Notes: generated by a model from the letters alone, not told the origin. 64,000 bases of DNA from Pseudomonas guineae (GCF_900113745.1 NZ_FOQL01000004.1:248001-312000), one strand, 5' to 3'; shown: positions 35,737-44,420, counted from the stretch's first letter. Numbers and translations are program-made.

Positions 35737-36957
35737 ATGAAATTAATAAGCAACCTACTGCTGCTCGCCAGCGCTGCTCTGCTGGTGCAAGCGGCTTATG
35801 CGCAAGACGATTCGCTCGCTAAGGGCGAATACCTGACGCGCGCCGCCAATTGCGTGGCTTGCCATACCGTGCCCGGCGGTGAACCCTTCGCCGGTGGCGT
35901 CGAGTTCAAGCTGCCATTCGGTTCGCTGTTTTCGCCCAACATCACCCCGGATACAAAAACCGGTATCGGCGCCTGGACCGATGACGAATTCGTCAGCGCG
36001 ATGCAGACGGGTGTGGGCCGCGATGGTAAACACTACTACCCGGCGTTTCCCTATACCGCCTACAGCAAGATGTCACGCGATGACATTCTGGCTATCAAGG
36101 GTTATCTCGCCAGCTTAGAGCCTGTCGAACAGGCGCAGCGGGAAAACCACATCAGCTTCCCGTTCAACCAGCGTTGGGGCATGGTTTTCTGGAATCTGCT
36201 GTTCCTCGATGACGAGCGGTTCCAGGCGGACAGCCAGCATTCAGAGGAGTGGAATCGCGGTAAATACCTGGTAGAAGGGCCGGGCCACTGCGGCGAGTGC
36301 CATTCGCCGCGCAACCTGTTTCAGGCGGTCAGCAGCGACCGCTCGCTGGCCGGTAACCTGCTTCAGGGCTGGAACGCCTACAACATCAGCTCTGACCCCG
36401 TGCACGGCATTGGTGCTTGGCCCACGGACGTGCTTGCAGGCTATTTGAAGGATGGCGCAGCGCCAGGCTTGGGTTTGTCCTCGGGACCCATGGCCGAGGT
36501 GGTGGAGAACAGCTTGCGCCATTTGACCGACGCTGACCGTCAGGCGATCGCCGTCTTCCTCAAGGAGTCAGCGCCGCGCACTGAAGGCGTGCCTCGCCCA
36601 CAGCAGGTCACGCTTGCTGAACCGGGCAGCGGCAATGCCCTTGGCAACAAGCTGTTCGCCGGCGCGTGTGCCAGTTGCCACCGCTGGGACGGCACTGGCA
36701 GCCAGAGTCAAACGGCCATGCTGTTGGGCCTGAAGACGGTCAACGACCCTGCCGCCAGCAACTTGCTCGGCATCTTGTTGAGTGGACACGGATCGGCCGA
36801 CATGCCAGTAGACCGGCTTATGCCGTCGTTCGGTACCATTTACAACGACCAAGAGCTGGCCGCGCTGAGCAGCTTCATGCTGCAGCGCTTTGGCGACAGT
36901 GGTGCGCAGGTATCGGTGCCAGCTGTGGCTAAGCGCCGGACCGAGTCCCTGCATTGA
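35737..36957 (+). CDS. Tri-heme cytochrome c electron acceptor
   Basis: 406 residues with a signal peptide ending AYA. Three CxxCH sites: CVACH (39-43), CGECH (185-189), CASCH (311-315). Same layout as the cytochrome subunits of membrane alcohol/aldehyde dehydrogenases. It should take electrons from the 2Fe-2S subunit and pass them to the respiratory chain. TAAGGAG lies before the ATG; the gene follows the Mo subunit by ten bases. Confidence 0.92.
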   Translation: MKLISNLLLLASAALLVQAAYAQDDSLAKGEYLTRAANCVACHTVPGGEPFAGGVEFKLPFGSLFSPNITPDTKTGIGAWTDDEFVSAMQTGVGRDGKHYYPAFPYTAYSKMSRDDILAIKGYLASLEPVEQAQRENHISFPFNQRWGMVFWNLLFLDDERFQADSQHSEEWNRGKYLVEGPGHCGECHSPRNLFQAVSSDRSLAGNLLQGWNAYNISSDPVHGIGAWPTDVLAGYLKDGAAPGLGLSSGPMAEVVENSLRHLTDADRQAIAVFLKESAPRTEGVPRPQQVTLAEPGSGNALGNKLFAGACASCHRWDGTGSQSQTAMLLGLKTVNDPAASNLLGILLSGHGSADMPVDRLMPSFGTIYNDQELAALSSFMLQRFGDSGAQVSVPAVAKRRTESLH

Positions 36958-36970
36958 GCGGAGGTGCCGT

Positions 36971-38170
36971 ATGTCGGGCCTGAACACATTGCTGGATGCG
37001 CTCCTGGCCGAGCGCGAGGCTGGCCGCGAAGCGGTGCTTGCGACTGTGGTCAAGGTCGAGGGCTCGGCGTATCGGCGGCCCGGTGCGCGCATGCTGGTGT
37101 CGCGCTTCGGCAGGCCCGAGGGCACCATCAGTGGAGGCTGCCTGGAGGCGGAAGTGGCGAAAAAGGCCTGGTGGCTGACCGAAGCCGGGCCGGCGCTGCG
37201 CAGCTACAGCACCGCCGAGGCGGATGAGGCCAGCGAGGAAGCGCTGAGTTTCGGCCTGGGCTGCAACGGCAAGGTGCATGTGCTGTTCGAGCGCCTGCCT
37301 GCCGGCGGCCCTTGCGCCTTGGTTGATGCCTTGCTCAGCGTGCGTGACAGCCAGCAACCGGCGGCCATCGCCACGGTGATCGCCAGCCCGGCGGGCGTTT
37401 CGCCACGCTTAGGCGCGCGCCTGTTCTTGGTGCCTGGGCAGCATGCTAGGGGCGAGCTGCTGCACTCGGGGCTGGCTGAACAGATCCGCGCAGACCTGCA
37501 ACAGACCTTGGTGCGCGGCAAGTCATCCCGCTGCCTCTATCCGAATGGCTCGGGCGAGGTCGATGTGCTTCTGGAGTACTTACCGCCTGTGCGACGTCTG
37601 GTGGTGTTTGGTGCTGGTCATGATGCCCAGCCGCTGGTGCGCATGGCCAAGCTGTTGGGCTGGCATGTCACGGTGATCGACGGCCGGGCGCACTTCGCCC
37701 GAGCCGAGCGTTTTGCCGAGGCTGACCAGGTACTGGTCGGCGATGTTGAGCAGCCGTTTGCTTACCACGAACTGGTGCGCGGGGCCGCGGTGGCGGTGAT
37801 GACGCACAGCCTGGTGCAAGACGCGCATTGGCTACAGGGCGCGTTACACAGTGAACCCTGCTATGTCGGCCAGTTAGGCCCGCGCGAGCGCACCGAGCGC
37901 CTGTTGGCCGGCATTCACGAGCATCAGGGCGAGCTGCCGGGGCTGGCGAATCTGCATTATCCGATTGGCCTGGACCTGGGCGGCGACACTCCGGAAAGCG
38001 TGGCCATGGCGATGCTCGCGGAAATTCAGGCGGTGCTCAATGGCCGCAGTGGCGGCAGCCTGCGCTTCAGATCTGCGAGCATCCATGACAGCGACCCTGT
38101 GCTGATGGCTGGCCGGGATCAAACGGATATTGCATCAGAAGGTTGTCGGCTGGTGGCCGTGCAGCGTTAA
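36971..38170 (+). CDS. XdhC/CoxI-family Mo-cofactor insertion factor
   Basis: 399 residues. An N-terminal XdhC/CoxI domain (VKVEGSAYRRPGARM, GTISGGCLEAEV) and a C-terminal Rossmann domain (VFGAGHDAQPLVRMAKLLGW) are joined. These proteins bind the molybdenum cofactor, protect or sulfurate it and insert it in the partner hydroxylase. The C-terminal QLGPRERTERLL and GLDLGGDTPESVAMAMLAE motifs are typical. It lies 13 bases behind the cytochrome gene and should serve the adjacent enzyme. Confidence 0.9.
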   Translation: MSGLNTLLDALLAEREAGREAVLATVVKVEGSAYRRPGARMLVSRFGRPEGTISGGCLEAEVAKKAWWLTEAGPALRSYSTAEADEASEEALSFGLGCNGKVHVLFERLPAGGPCALVDALLSVRDSQQPAAIATVIASPAGVSPRLGARLFLVPGQHARGELLHSGLAEQIRADLQQTLVRGKSSRCLYPNGSGEVDVLLEYLPPVRRLVVFGAGHDAQPLVRMAKLLGWHVTVIDGRAHFARAERFAEADQVLVGDVEQPFAYHELVRGAAVAVMTHSLVQDAHWLQGALHSEPCYVGQLGPRERTERLLAGIHEHQGELPGLANLHYPIGLDLGGDTPESVAMAMLAEIQAVLNGRSGGSLRFRSASIHDSDPVLMAGRDQTDIASEGCRLVAVQR

Positions 38171-38198
38171 CAATTTATCAACCGAGGAACCCATCAGC

Positions 38199-38537
38199 AT
38201 GAGTCAAGCCATACGCGTTGTAGCGATACTGACAGCCAAGGCTGGCAAAGAGTCGCAGGTCGAGCAGATTCTGCGCGCCTGTGTGCAGCCATCGCGCGCC
38301 GAAGACGGCTGCCTGTCTTACGTCCTGAATCGCTGTATTGAACAGGCCGGGCGTTTTGTCTTCGTCGAGCGCTGGGCCAGCCATGAGGCGATAGCGCGCC
38401 ATCGGCAGATGCCACATTACACGGCCATGGCCAATGCCTTGGGCGAGCTGTTAAGCGATCGTCAGGTTTATGTGCTTGAAGCGCTGGCGGAGGACATCGA
38501 ACCCGCCATTGATCCCCGTACGGGCGTTGTCGGGTGA
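38199..38537 (+). CDS. Antibiotic biosynthesis monooxygenase (ABM) domain protein
   Basis: 112 residues with a ferredoxin-like ABM fold: VVAILTAKAGKESQVEQIL, SRAEDGCLSYVLNR, FVFVERWASHEAIARH. Relatives include YgiN-type quinol monooxygenases. In this operon it may protect against or process quinone-like products, but that is inference. Its stop overlaps the GTG start of the next gene. Confidence 0.82.
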   Translation: MSQAIRVVAILTAKAGKESQVEQILRACVQPSRAEDGCLSYVLNRCIEQAGRFVFVERWASHEAIARHRQMPHYTAMANALGELLSDRQVYVLEALAEDIEPAIDPRTGVVG

Positions 38538-39502
38538 TTGTTGATCGACATGGTCGGCGTTTTCGCAAACTTCGTCTGAGCCTGACTGCCGCATGCAATT
38601 ACGCCTGCACCTACTGTGTGGCCGATGGCCGTCGCTTGGTGGCCGCACGCGATGAGCTGACGGCCGCGTCGATGCTGCGTGCCGTCGAGTTGCTCAGGGA
38701 TGTTGCCGGTGTTGAGGAGCTGCGCATTACCGGCGGCGAGCCGCTGTTGAGTGACCGGCTGGAGCCTTTTCTCCAGGGGATAGGCGCATTGGCGTTGCAG
38801 GACATCAGCCTGACTACTAATGGCCAGTTGCTGGCCGGCAAACTGCCGTTACTGCGCAGCGCCGGCATCCAGCGGCTCAATGTGTCCCTCGATACGCTCG
38901 ACCCGAGCGCCTTTCGCGCGATCGCCAAGGGCGGCGACCTGCAGACGGTGCTCAGCGGTATCGAGCAGGCGCGCCGAGCCGGCATGAGCATCAAGATCAA
39001 CATGGTGCCGATGCGTGGCAGCAACCTCGATCAAGTCATGCCCATGTTGGCGTTCTGTTTGGAGCGGGGTTACGAATTGCGCTTTATCGAGCTCATGCGC
39101 ATGGGCCATCTGGCCCAGCATGCAGAGGCTTTCCGCGCACAGTTTGTCGGTCAGCGCGAGCTGCTGGAGCTCATCGGTGAGCATTATGAATTCAGTCAGG
39201 CTGAGGCGCCGGTTGACTCCACCGCGCTGCGCTATAGCGTTGGCGAGAGTGGGGCGTTCGGTATTATTGCCAACGAAAGCGTGCCGTTTTGTCGGAGCTG
39301 CAGCCGCCTGCGTTTGTCGTCTACGGGTTGGTTATACGGGTGCCTGTCATCGAATCGCGGGCATTTTATGGGTGAGCTGTTGGCGCTGCCGAGTGAACAG
39401 GCACAGCCGCAGCTGGCAGGCTTGCTCAGCCGTGCGCTGGGGGATAAACAAGACGCTACGTTTACCGGCAGCGCCCTGATTATGAAGACGCTCGGGGGCT
39501 GA
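38534..39502 (+). CDS. moaA: MoaA-like radical SAM GTP 3',8-cyclase
   Basis: 322 residues. The radical SAM cluster is CNYACTYC (Cys21, 25, 28); the second 4Fe-4S cluster is Cys253, 256 and 270; the protein ends in Gly-Gly, as MoaA requires. It catalyses the first step of molybdopterin synthesis. It starts with GTG overlapping the stop of the ABM gene. This is probably an extra copy tied to the operon, since housekeeping moaA normally sits with other moa genes. Confidence 0.88.
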   Translation: MIVDRHGRRFRKLRLSLTAACNYACTYCVADGRRLVAARDELTAASMLRAVELLRDVAGVEELRITGGEPLLSDRLEPFLQGIGALALQDISLTTNGQLLAGKLPLLRSAGIQRLNVSLDTLDPSAFRAIAKGGDLQTVLSGIEQARRAGMSIKINMVPMRGSNLDQVMPMLAFCLERGYELRFIELMRMGHLAQHAEAFRAQFVGQRELLELIGEHYEFSQAEAPVDSTALRYSVGESGAFGIIANESVPFCRSCSRLRLSSTGWLYGCLSSNRGHFMGELLALPSEQAQPQLAGLLSRALGDKQDATFTGSALIMKTLGG

Positions 39503-40079
39503 GGTCAGCGGGCTTGTCGACGTCCTGCAGAATGCCGCTGTCAGCAAGCGTCACCTCAATCACCTGCTGCGCATGGGTGGCGATTAAACCCTTGGCCCCA
39601 TTGTCCCCTTGCAGTTGCATCAATTCCGGCCAAAAGCGCCGGCCGAACAACACGGGGTGTCCGCGCTGGCCTTCGCAGTAAGCCACGACGATATGTTCAG
39701 CGTGGGCCTGCGCTCGCAGTTGCCGCAGGGTGGCGACAGAAATCCACGGCATATCTCCAAGCAGCACCGCCACCGCAGTGGCCTGCGAGTGTGCCAGGCT
39801 CTGGATGCCGGCAGCCAGGCTTGAGCCCATGCCCTGTTTGGCGTGGGCCGCACGTACCAGCTGAACGCCGGGTGGAATAGCCAGGGCCTGGGCATCGTCC
39901 TCGGCTTTTAGCACGACGCGAACATCGCTGAAGGCTTCTTGCGCCCGCAGCAATATTGTGGCCAGCAGGCTGTTGCCGTCTGCCAGCTTGGCCAGGCGTT
40001 TGTCGCTGCCGAAGCGTTGTCCGTAGCCGGCGGCGAGTACCAGGCCGATACAGTCCGGGGTGCTGTGCAGTTCGCTCAT
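39480..40079 (-). CDS. mocA: MocA-like molybdenum cofactor cytidylyltransferase
   Basis: 199 residues, GT-A nucleotidyltransferase. LVLAAGYGQRFGSDKRL is the nucleotide-binding loop, LLGDMPWIS the metal site, RGHPVLFGRRFW the cofactor loop. MocA makes the MCD cofactor used by xanthine dehydrogenase-type enzymes, exactly the type encoded upstream. It is convergent and overlaps the 3' end of the moaA gene by 23 bases. Confidence 0.88.
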   Translation of the reverse strand: MSELHSTPDCIGLVLAAGYGQRFGSDKRLAKLADGNSLLATILLRAQEAFSDVRVVLKAEDDAQALAIPPGVQLVRAAHAKQGMGSSLAAGIQSLAHSQATAVAVLLGDMPWISVATLRQLRAQAHAEHIVVAYCEGQRGHPVLFGRRFWPELMQLQGDNGAKGLIATHAQQVIEVTLADSGILQDVDKPADLSPRASS

Positions 40080-40274
40080 GTTGAGAAGTCCTTAATGCTC
40101 TGCCGGGTTATCAATCCTCGTCGTGCGTGAGTGTGGGCTTGAAGGCAGGTCTTGGGCAACGATCAGACGTGTCGCCGCGTGAGGCTCGCCATTATCCAAA
40201 AGGTGGATAAAAGCGTCAGCCACTCTGCGCGACGGCGCAGTCGTCAGAGAAGTGCGGGCGCTTTTTATGGCCCT

Positions 40275-40309
40275 AAAAAAACGACCGTCAGGATTAAACC
40301 GTGACGGCC
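40275..40309 (-). terminator. Terminator of the yqhD-DJ1-nemA operon
   Basis: On the minus strand CCGTCA, an 11-nt loop and TGACGG are followed by TCG and seven T residues. It lies 13 bases after the nemA stop. Confidence 0.88.
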
Positions 40310-40321
40310 GCTGGCGCTGGG

Positions 40322-41446
40322 TTATTCGGCGTAGGTGGGGTAGTCGCTATAGCCTTTCTCCGTGCCACCGTACATGCTGCTGGGGTCGACCGGATTGAGC
40401 GGCCAGCCATTGGCGATGCGCTGCGGCAAATCCGGGTTGGCAATGAACGGACGGCCAAAGGCGATCAAATCGCCCAAACCCGCCTCTAGGGTTTGCGCTC
40501 CGCGTTCTGTGGTGTAGCGGCCGGCGTAGATGATGCGGCCGCTAAAGGTTTGCCGGACTTCACTGCGGAAGTCATCGGGAAGCGTCGGGGCATTGTCCCA
40601 GTCGGCCTCAGCAATCGACAGGTAGGCGATGCCAGCCTCTTCGAGCACCTTGATGGCCTCGATGTAGGTGGTGTGCGGGTCTTCTTCAACCAGGCCCAAG
40701 TAGACCCGGTCCTCTGCTGTACTTTCAAACAAAGGCGCGAAGCGCACGCCCAGTCGGTCGGCTCCGACAACCTCGGATACGGCCTGAACAATCTCGCGCA
40801 GGAAGCGCAAACGGTTGTGCAGCGAACCGCCATATTCATCGTCGCGCTGGTTGCTGTGCGCGGAGATGAACTGGTTGACTAAATAGCCATTGGCGCAGTG
40901 GATTTCTACGCCATCAAAGCCAGCGCTCAAGGCGTTGCGAGCAGCCTGCGCGTAAAGCTGCACCAGTTCTTTGACCTCGGCATTGCTCAGGGCGCGGGGC
41001 ACTGAAGGCTCGGCCAGGGCGCCGGCACCTGGGTCGGTTTCAATGAACACCTTGACGTTGGTCGCGGCAATAGCCGACGGCGCTACCGGCGCGGCGCCAT
41101 TGGGCTGCAGCGAGGTGTGCGACACTCGACCGACATGCCAGAGCTGGGCAAAAATGATGCTGCCGGCGGCATGCACGGCGTCGGTGACGTTGCGCCAACC
41201 GTCGATTTGCGCCTGGCTGTGAATGCCGGGCGTCCAGGCATAGCCCTGGCCGCGTGGTTCGATCTGCGTGCCTTCGGTGACCATAAAGCCTGCGCCGGCA
41301 CGTTGCCGGTAATAGGTGGCCATCAGCGGGTTGGCGATATTCCCCGGCTGGGTGCTGCGCGAGCGAGTCAGGGGCGGCAGGACGATGCGGTTGTTGAGCA
41401 CATACGGGCCGAGTTGCACCGACTGAAAGAAGCGACTTGTATCCAT
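40322..41446 (-). CDS. nemA: NemA-like old yellow enzyme (N-ethylmaleimide reductase)
   Basis: 374 residues, FMN-dependent ene-reductase. LPPLTRSRSTQPG and the active-site IHCANGYLVNQF (His183, Asn186, Tyr188) are diagnostic; GRPFIANPDLPQR is the phosphate-binding end. It reduces N-ethylmaleimide, nitro compounds and other electrophiles. The ATG at 41446 has AGGAATG upstream. Third gene of the operon headed by yqhD; NemR control is supported by the box before yqhD. Confidence 0.92.
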   Translation of the reverse strand: MDTSRFFQSVQLGPYVLNNRIVLPPLTRSRSTQPGNIANPLMATYYRQRAGAGFMVTEGTQIEPRGQGYAWTPGIHSQAQIDGWRNVTDAVHAAGSIIFAQLWHVGRVSHTSLQPNGAAPVAPSAIAATNVKVFIETDPGAGALAEPSVPRALSNAEVKELVQLYAQAARNALSAGFDGVEIHCANGYLVNQFISAHSNQRDDEYGGSLHNRLRFLREIVQAVSEVVGADRLGVRFAPLFESTAEDRVYLGLVEEDPHTTYIEAIKVLEEAGIAYLSIAEADWDNAPTLPDDFRSEVRQTFSGRIIYAGRYTTERGAQTLEAGLGDLIAFGRPFIANPDLPQRIANGWPLNPVDPSSMYGGTEKGYSDYPTYAE

Positions 41447-41500
41447 TTTTACATTCCTGGTGAGGCCCGCCGCCACCTAGCGGCCACGGGCGAAAAGTGC

Positions 41501-41524
41501 GCCTCTGCCGACGTCGGCAGAGGC
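41501..41524. repeat. Perfect 24-nt palindrome between DJ-1 and nemA genes
   Basis: Arms GCCTCTGCCGAC / GTCGGCAGAGGC are exact complements with no spacer. In the mRNA it would form a strong hairpin between two cistrons, possibly stabilising or attenuating the transcript. Confidence 0.7.
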
Positions 41525-41536
41525 GTGACGCCGGCC

Positions 41537-42214
41537 TTAGGCCAGCAGTTTTAGCAGCGCGTGGGCGGTGGCTTCGGAGGAGGCCGGGTTCTGGCCCGTG
41601 ATCAGCAGCCCGTCGGTGACGACATGCACCTGCCAGTCGGCGGTCTTGCTGTAATGACCGCCCTGGGCCATGAGCATGTCCTCGACCAGGAACGGCACCA
41701 CCTGAGTCAGGCCCACAGCCTCCTCCTCGCTGTTGCTGAAGCCGGTGACCGCTTTGCCCGCGACCAATGGCTGGCCATCGCTGCCCTTGACGTGGCGCAG
41801 CACCGCAGGCGCATGGCAAACCGCGGCGACCGGCTTGCCGGCGGCGATGGCGCGCTCGATCAAGGCGATGGACGCGGCATCTTCGGCCAGGTCCCACAGC
41901 GGGCCATGGCCGCCGGGGTAGAACACGGCATCAAACTCGGCGCTGGAAACGTCGCTCAGCGTTAAGGTGTTGACCAGCACGTGCATGGCGACTGAATCAG
42001 TCTCGAAACGGCGGGTGGCATCGGTCAGGAAGTCGGGCTCGTTGCTCTTTGGGTCAAGCGGCGGCTGGCCGCCTTTGGGCGATGCCAGGGTCAGTTGCGC
42101 GCCGGCGTCGATAAAGGCGTAGTAGGGCGCGGCTAGCTCTTCGAGCCAGAAACCGGTCTTCTCACCCGTGTCGCCAAGTTGCTCGTGGGAAGTCAGAACG
42201 AGGAGGATTTTCAT
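41537..42214 (-). CDS. DJ-1/PfpI superfamily protein (glyoxalase III/Hsp31-like)
   Basis: 225 residues. The nucleophile elbow is AVCHAP (Cys133, His134), and FYPGGHGPLWDLAED precedes it. The motif GEKTGFWLEELAAPYYAF places it with type 1 glutamine amidotransferase-like proteins close to Hsp31-type glyoxalases. Between yqhD and nemA it most likely removes reactive carbonyls. Glyoxalase activity is inferred from family and context. GAGGAGG precedes the ATG. Confidence 0.87.
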   Translation of the reverse strand: MKILLVLTSHEQLGDTGEKTGFWLEELAAPYYAFIDAGAQLTLASPKGGQPPLDPKSNEPDFLTDATRRFETDSVAMHVLVNTLTLSDVSSAEFDAVFYPGGHGPLWDLAEDAASIALIERAIAAGKPVAAVCHAPAVLRHVKGSDGQPLVAGKAVTGFSNSEEEAVGLTQVVPFLVEDMLMAQGGHYSKTADWQVHVVTDGLLITGQNPASSEATAHALLKLLA

Positions 42215-42254
42215 GTGGTTTACCTTGCGGTTAAAAGTGGCTGTTTGCTTATGT

Positions 42255-42285
42255 GCCGCTAGCGTGGGTGTGCAGCGCTAGCGGC
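42255..42285. repeat. Intercistronic hairpin between yqhD and DJ-1 genes
   Basis: GCCGCTAGCG (42255-42264) and CGCTAGCGGC (42276-42285) are perfect partners with an 11-base loop, just after the yqhD stop. It may be a processing or attenuation signal. Confidence 0.65.
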
Positions 42286-42290
42286 GCAGC

Positions 42291-43448
42291 TTAGAGGCTT
42301 GCTTCAAGCACCTGGCGGCTGACGTCTAAGTTGACGTCGTTGTGTTCGCCGAGGGCGGTTAGGCGGTGAGCGGCGAGCTGGTTGATCAGCGCATCGATGG
42401 CGTCAGCACCAAGCTGGTAGGCCGATAAGCGCGTCGGTAGGCCGAGGCTCTCGAAGAACGTCCGGGTCTGTTGGATGGCGGCGTCAATCCGCTGTTCTTC
42501 GTCGCCCTGGCGGATCTGCCAAACCCGCTCGGCGTATTGCAGCAACTTGGCGCGTTTGGCTTCACGGCGAACTTCCAGGTTCGCGGGCAGCACGATGGCC
42601 AGCGTGCGTGCGTGATCGATGCCGTGCAGTGCGGTCAGTTCATGGCCGATCATGTGGGTGGACCAGTCCTGTGGCACGCCCGCGCCGATCAGCCCATTGA
42701 GCGCCAAAGTGGCCGTCCACATAAGGTTGGCTCGGGTGCTGTAGTCGGCGGACTCCTCCAGTACCTGCGTGCCTATCTCGATCAGGGTCTGCAGCAACCC
42801 TTCGGCGAAGCGGTCCTGCACGCGAGCGTCGATCGGGTAGGTCAGGTACTGCTCCATCACATGCACGAACGCGTCGACCACGCCGTTTGCCAGTTGGCGA
42901 GCTGGCAGGGTCTGGGTCTTGGTTGGATCGAGAATCGAGAACTGCGGATACACATGCACGCTGCGAAACGGCAGTTTGTCTTGCGTTGCCCGACGCGTGA
43001 CCACGCCGCTGTGGTTCATTTCCGAGCCGGTGGCAGGCAGCGTCAGCACGCTACCGAACGGCAGGGCGTGACGGATCTTTGCACCGCGGGTTTCGAGGAT
43101 GTCCCAGGCATCGCCGTCGTAGCCGACCGCGGCCGCCACAAACTTGGTGCCATCAATCACTGAGCCGCCGCCCACCGCGAGCAGGAAATCCAGCTGTTGC
43201 TCACGCACCAGCGCCACGGCCTGCATCAATGTTTCATAGCTTGGGTTCGGTTCGATCCCATCGAACTCCTGCACGTGCCGGGCGCCAAGCGCTTCACGCA
43301 CTTGCGCCAGGGTGCCGGTTTTGCGAGCGCTTTGGCCGCCAAAAAGCACTAAAACGCGCGCGTCAGCCGGCACTAAATCCGCTAAGCGGCCGATCGTGTC
43401 GTGGCCAAAGACAATGCGGGTAGGGTTGTAAAAATCGAAATTAAACAT
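42291..43448 (-). CDS. yqhD: YqhD-like NADPH-dependent aldehyde reductase (iron-type ADH)
   Basis: 385 residues, group III metal alcohol dehydrogenase. VGGGSVIDGTKFVA is the NADPH-binding motif; DAFVHVMEQY and HMIGHELTALHGIDHARTLAIV supply the metal Asp and His ligands. YqhD reduces short aldehydes such as methylglyoxal, acrolein and lipid-peroxidation products. It heads the operon with a DJ-1 protein and NemA; a NemR-type box lies 15 bases upstream of the ATG. Confidence 0.93.
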   Translation of the reverse strand: MFNFDFYNPTRIVFGHDTIGRLADLVPADARVLVLFGGQSARKTGTLAQVREALGARHVQEFDGIEPNPSYETLMQAVALVREQQLDFLLAVGGGSVIDGTKFVAAAVGYDGDAWDILETRGAKIRHALPFGSVLTLPATGSEMNHSGVVTRRATQDKLPFRSVHVYPQFSILDPTKTQTLPARQLANGVVDAFVHVMEQYLTYPIDARVQDRFAEGLLQTLIEIGTQVLEESADYSTRANLMWTATLALNGLIGAGVPQDWSTHMIGHELTALHGIDHARTLAIVLPANLEVRREAKRAKLLQYAERVWQIRQGDEEQRIDAAIQQTRTFFESLGLPTRLSAYQLGADAIDALINQLAAHRLTALGEHNDVNLDVSRQVLEASL

Positions 43449-43463
43449 GCGATTAATCCTTAA

Positions 43464-43478
43464 TAGACCAGTCGTCTA
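43464..43478. promoter_or_regulatory. NemR-type operator, box 3 (yqhD operon)
   Basis: TAGACCAGTCGTCTA, exact reverse complement of box 1 in front of nemR. Its position close to the yqhD start would block RNA polymerase. Confidence 0.75.
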
Positions 43479-43651
43479 CTTTTTATGCAAAGTAGGATGC
43501 TTTAGCTCTCGTGGCTTGGCACGACGTTAAATGAATGCGCTAGGTGTGCTGTGCGGCTTGCCAAGTGTCTTGCACGATGCAGTCTTATGCATTGGCAGGT
43601 TCGAGCACTCGTCGAGCGGCTTTAACCTGTGGTCTGCAATATATTTAAAAA

Positions 43652-43666
43652 TAGACCAGTCGTCTA
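43652..43666. promoter_or_regulatory. NemR-type operator, box 4 (orphan)
   Basis: A second exact copy of TAGACCAGTCGTCTA, 188 bases from box 3, near the integrase remnant. No NemR-type target gene follows it now. It may loop with box 3 or be left from a rearrangement. Confidence 0.65.
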
Positions 43667-43755
43667 CCTTGTTGTCAGTTTTCTTTATCGGCAACTCACC
43701 CTCGAGGGTTGGCAGCACCAAGGTGGGCTATGACTTACTTTTTCGCGACCTCGCT

Positions 43756-44361
43756 ATGACTTTAGGTATTTATTTCCATCACATACGCCAAACCGTTGCC
43801 CTAGTTAAGCAATTGAAGATCCCAAAGCGTGAATTGTCCTGGCTCACCTCTGATCAGGTTGCCGAGCTTTTGGAAACCATCCGCCGCACCTGCGATAACC
43901 CTCATGTTGAGATCATCACGCTTATCTGTCTGGCTACCGGTGCTCGTTGGTCAGAAGCCGAAAAGCTCAAGCCAACAGGGCTACGCAATGCGGTGATCAC
44001 GTTCAGCGGGACGAAGAGCGGCAAGGTTCGGTCGGTTCCGATCACTCCAGGGCTAGAAGCTAGGATCGTTCGCCACTGGAAACAGCATGGCCTACCTAAC
44101 TCGGCTATCACCTCATTTCGACGAGCCTTGGCCAAGACGACTATCAGGCTTCCGAAAGGGCAGGCCGCCCATGGTCTACGTCACACGTTCGCCAGCCACT
44201 TCATCCAGAACGGCGGGAACATCCTGACCCTGCAAAAGATCCTAGGGCACTCCAGCCTAGCCATGACCATGCGCTACGCACACTTGGCACCGGATCACCT
44301 GCTTGATGCCGTGCGTTTAGGGCCACTGGCGAGTTTCGACAGTTCTTCGACACCTCTATGA
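43756..44361 (+). pseudogene. Tyrosine recombinase (integrase) remnant at the tmRNA gene
   Basis: The C-terminal catalytic domain is whole: Arg in GARWSEAE, Lys in GTKSGKVR, HGLRHTF, LGHSSLAMT and the nucleophile Tyr in MRYAHLA. The N-terminal DNA-binding and core-binding domains are missing; the frame is open upstream to 43531, but that part encodes no integrase sequence and contains NemR box 4. Similarity begins near VKQLKIPKRELSWLTSDQV. Its stop is 60 bases from the 3' end of tmRNA, a favoured integration site, so this is the scar of a former island or prophage. Confidence 0.75.
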
Positions 44362-44371
44362 GGCCAGAAAC

Positions 44372-44408
44372 AAAAAGCCCCGAAATTCCGAGGAAAATCA
44401 GGGCTTTA
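44372..44408. terminator. Terminator between integrase remnant and tmRNA
   Basis: AAAGCCC ... GGGCTTT with a long A-rich loop, A and T-rich flanks; probably the transcription stop of ssrA (minus strand). Confidence 0.6.
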
Positions 44409-44420
44409 AGTGCTTCTATT

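Noticed and set aside
36971..38170. Xanthine dehydrogenase locus
   Set aside because: The Mo enzyme lacks a FAD subunit and has a cytochrome c partner, unlike xdhAB.
43531..43755. N-terminal extension of the integrase frame
   Set aside because: It includes NemR box 4 and encodes nothing similar to integrases; treated as chance open sequence.
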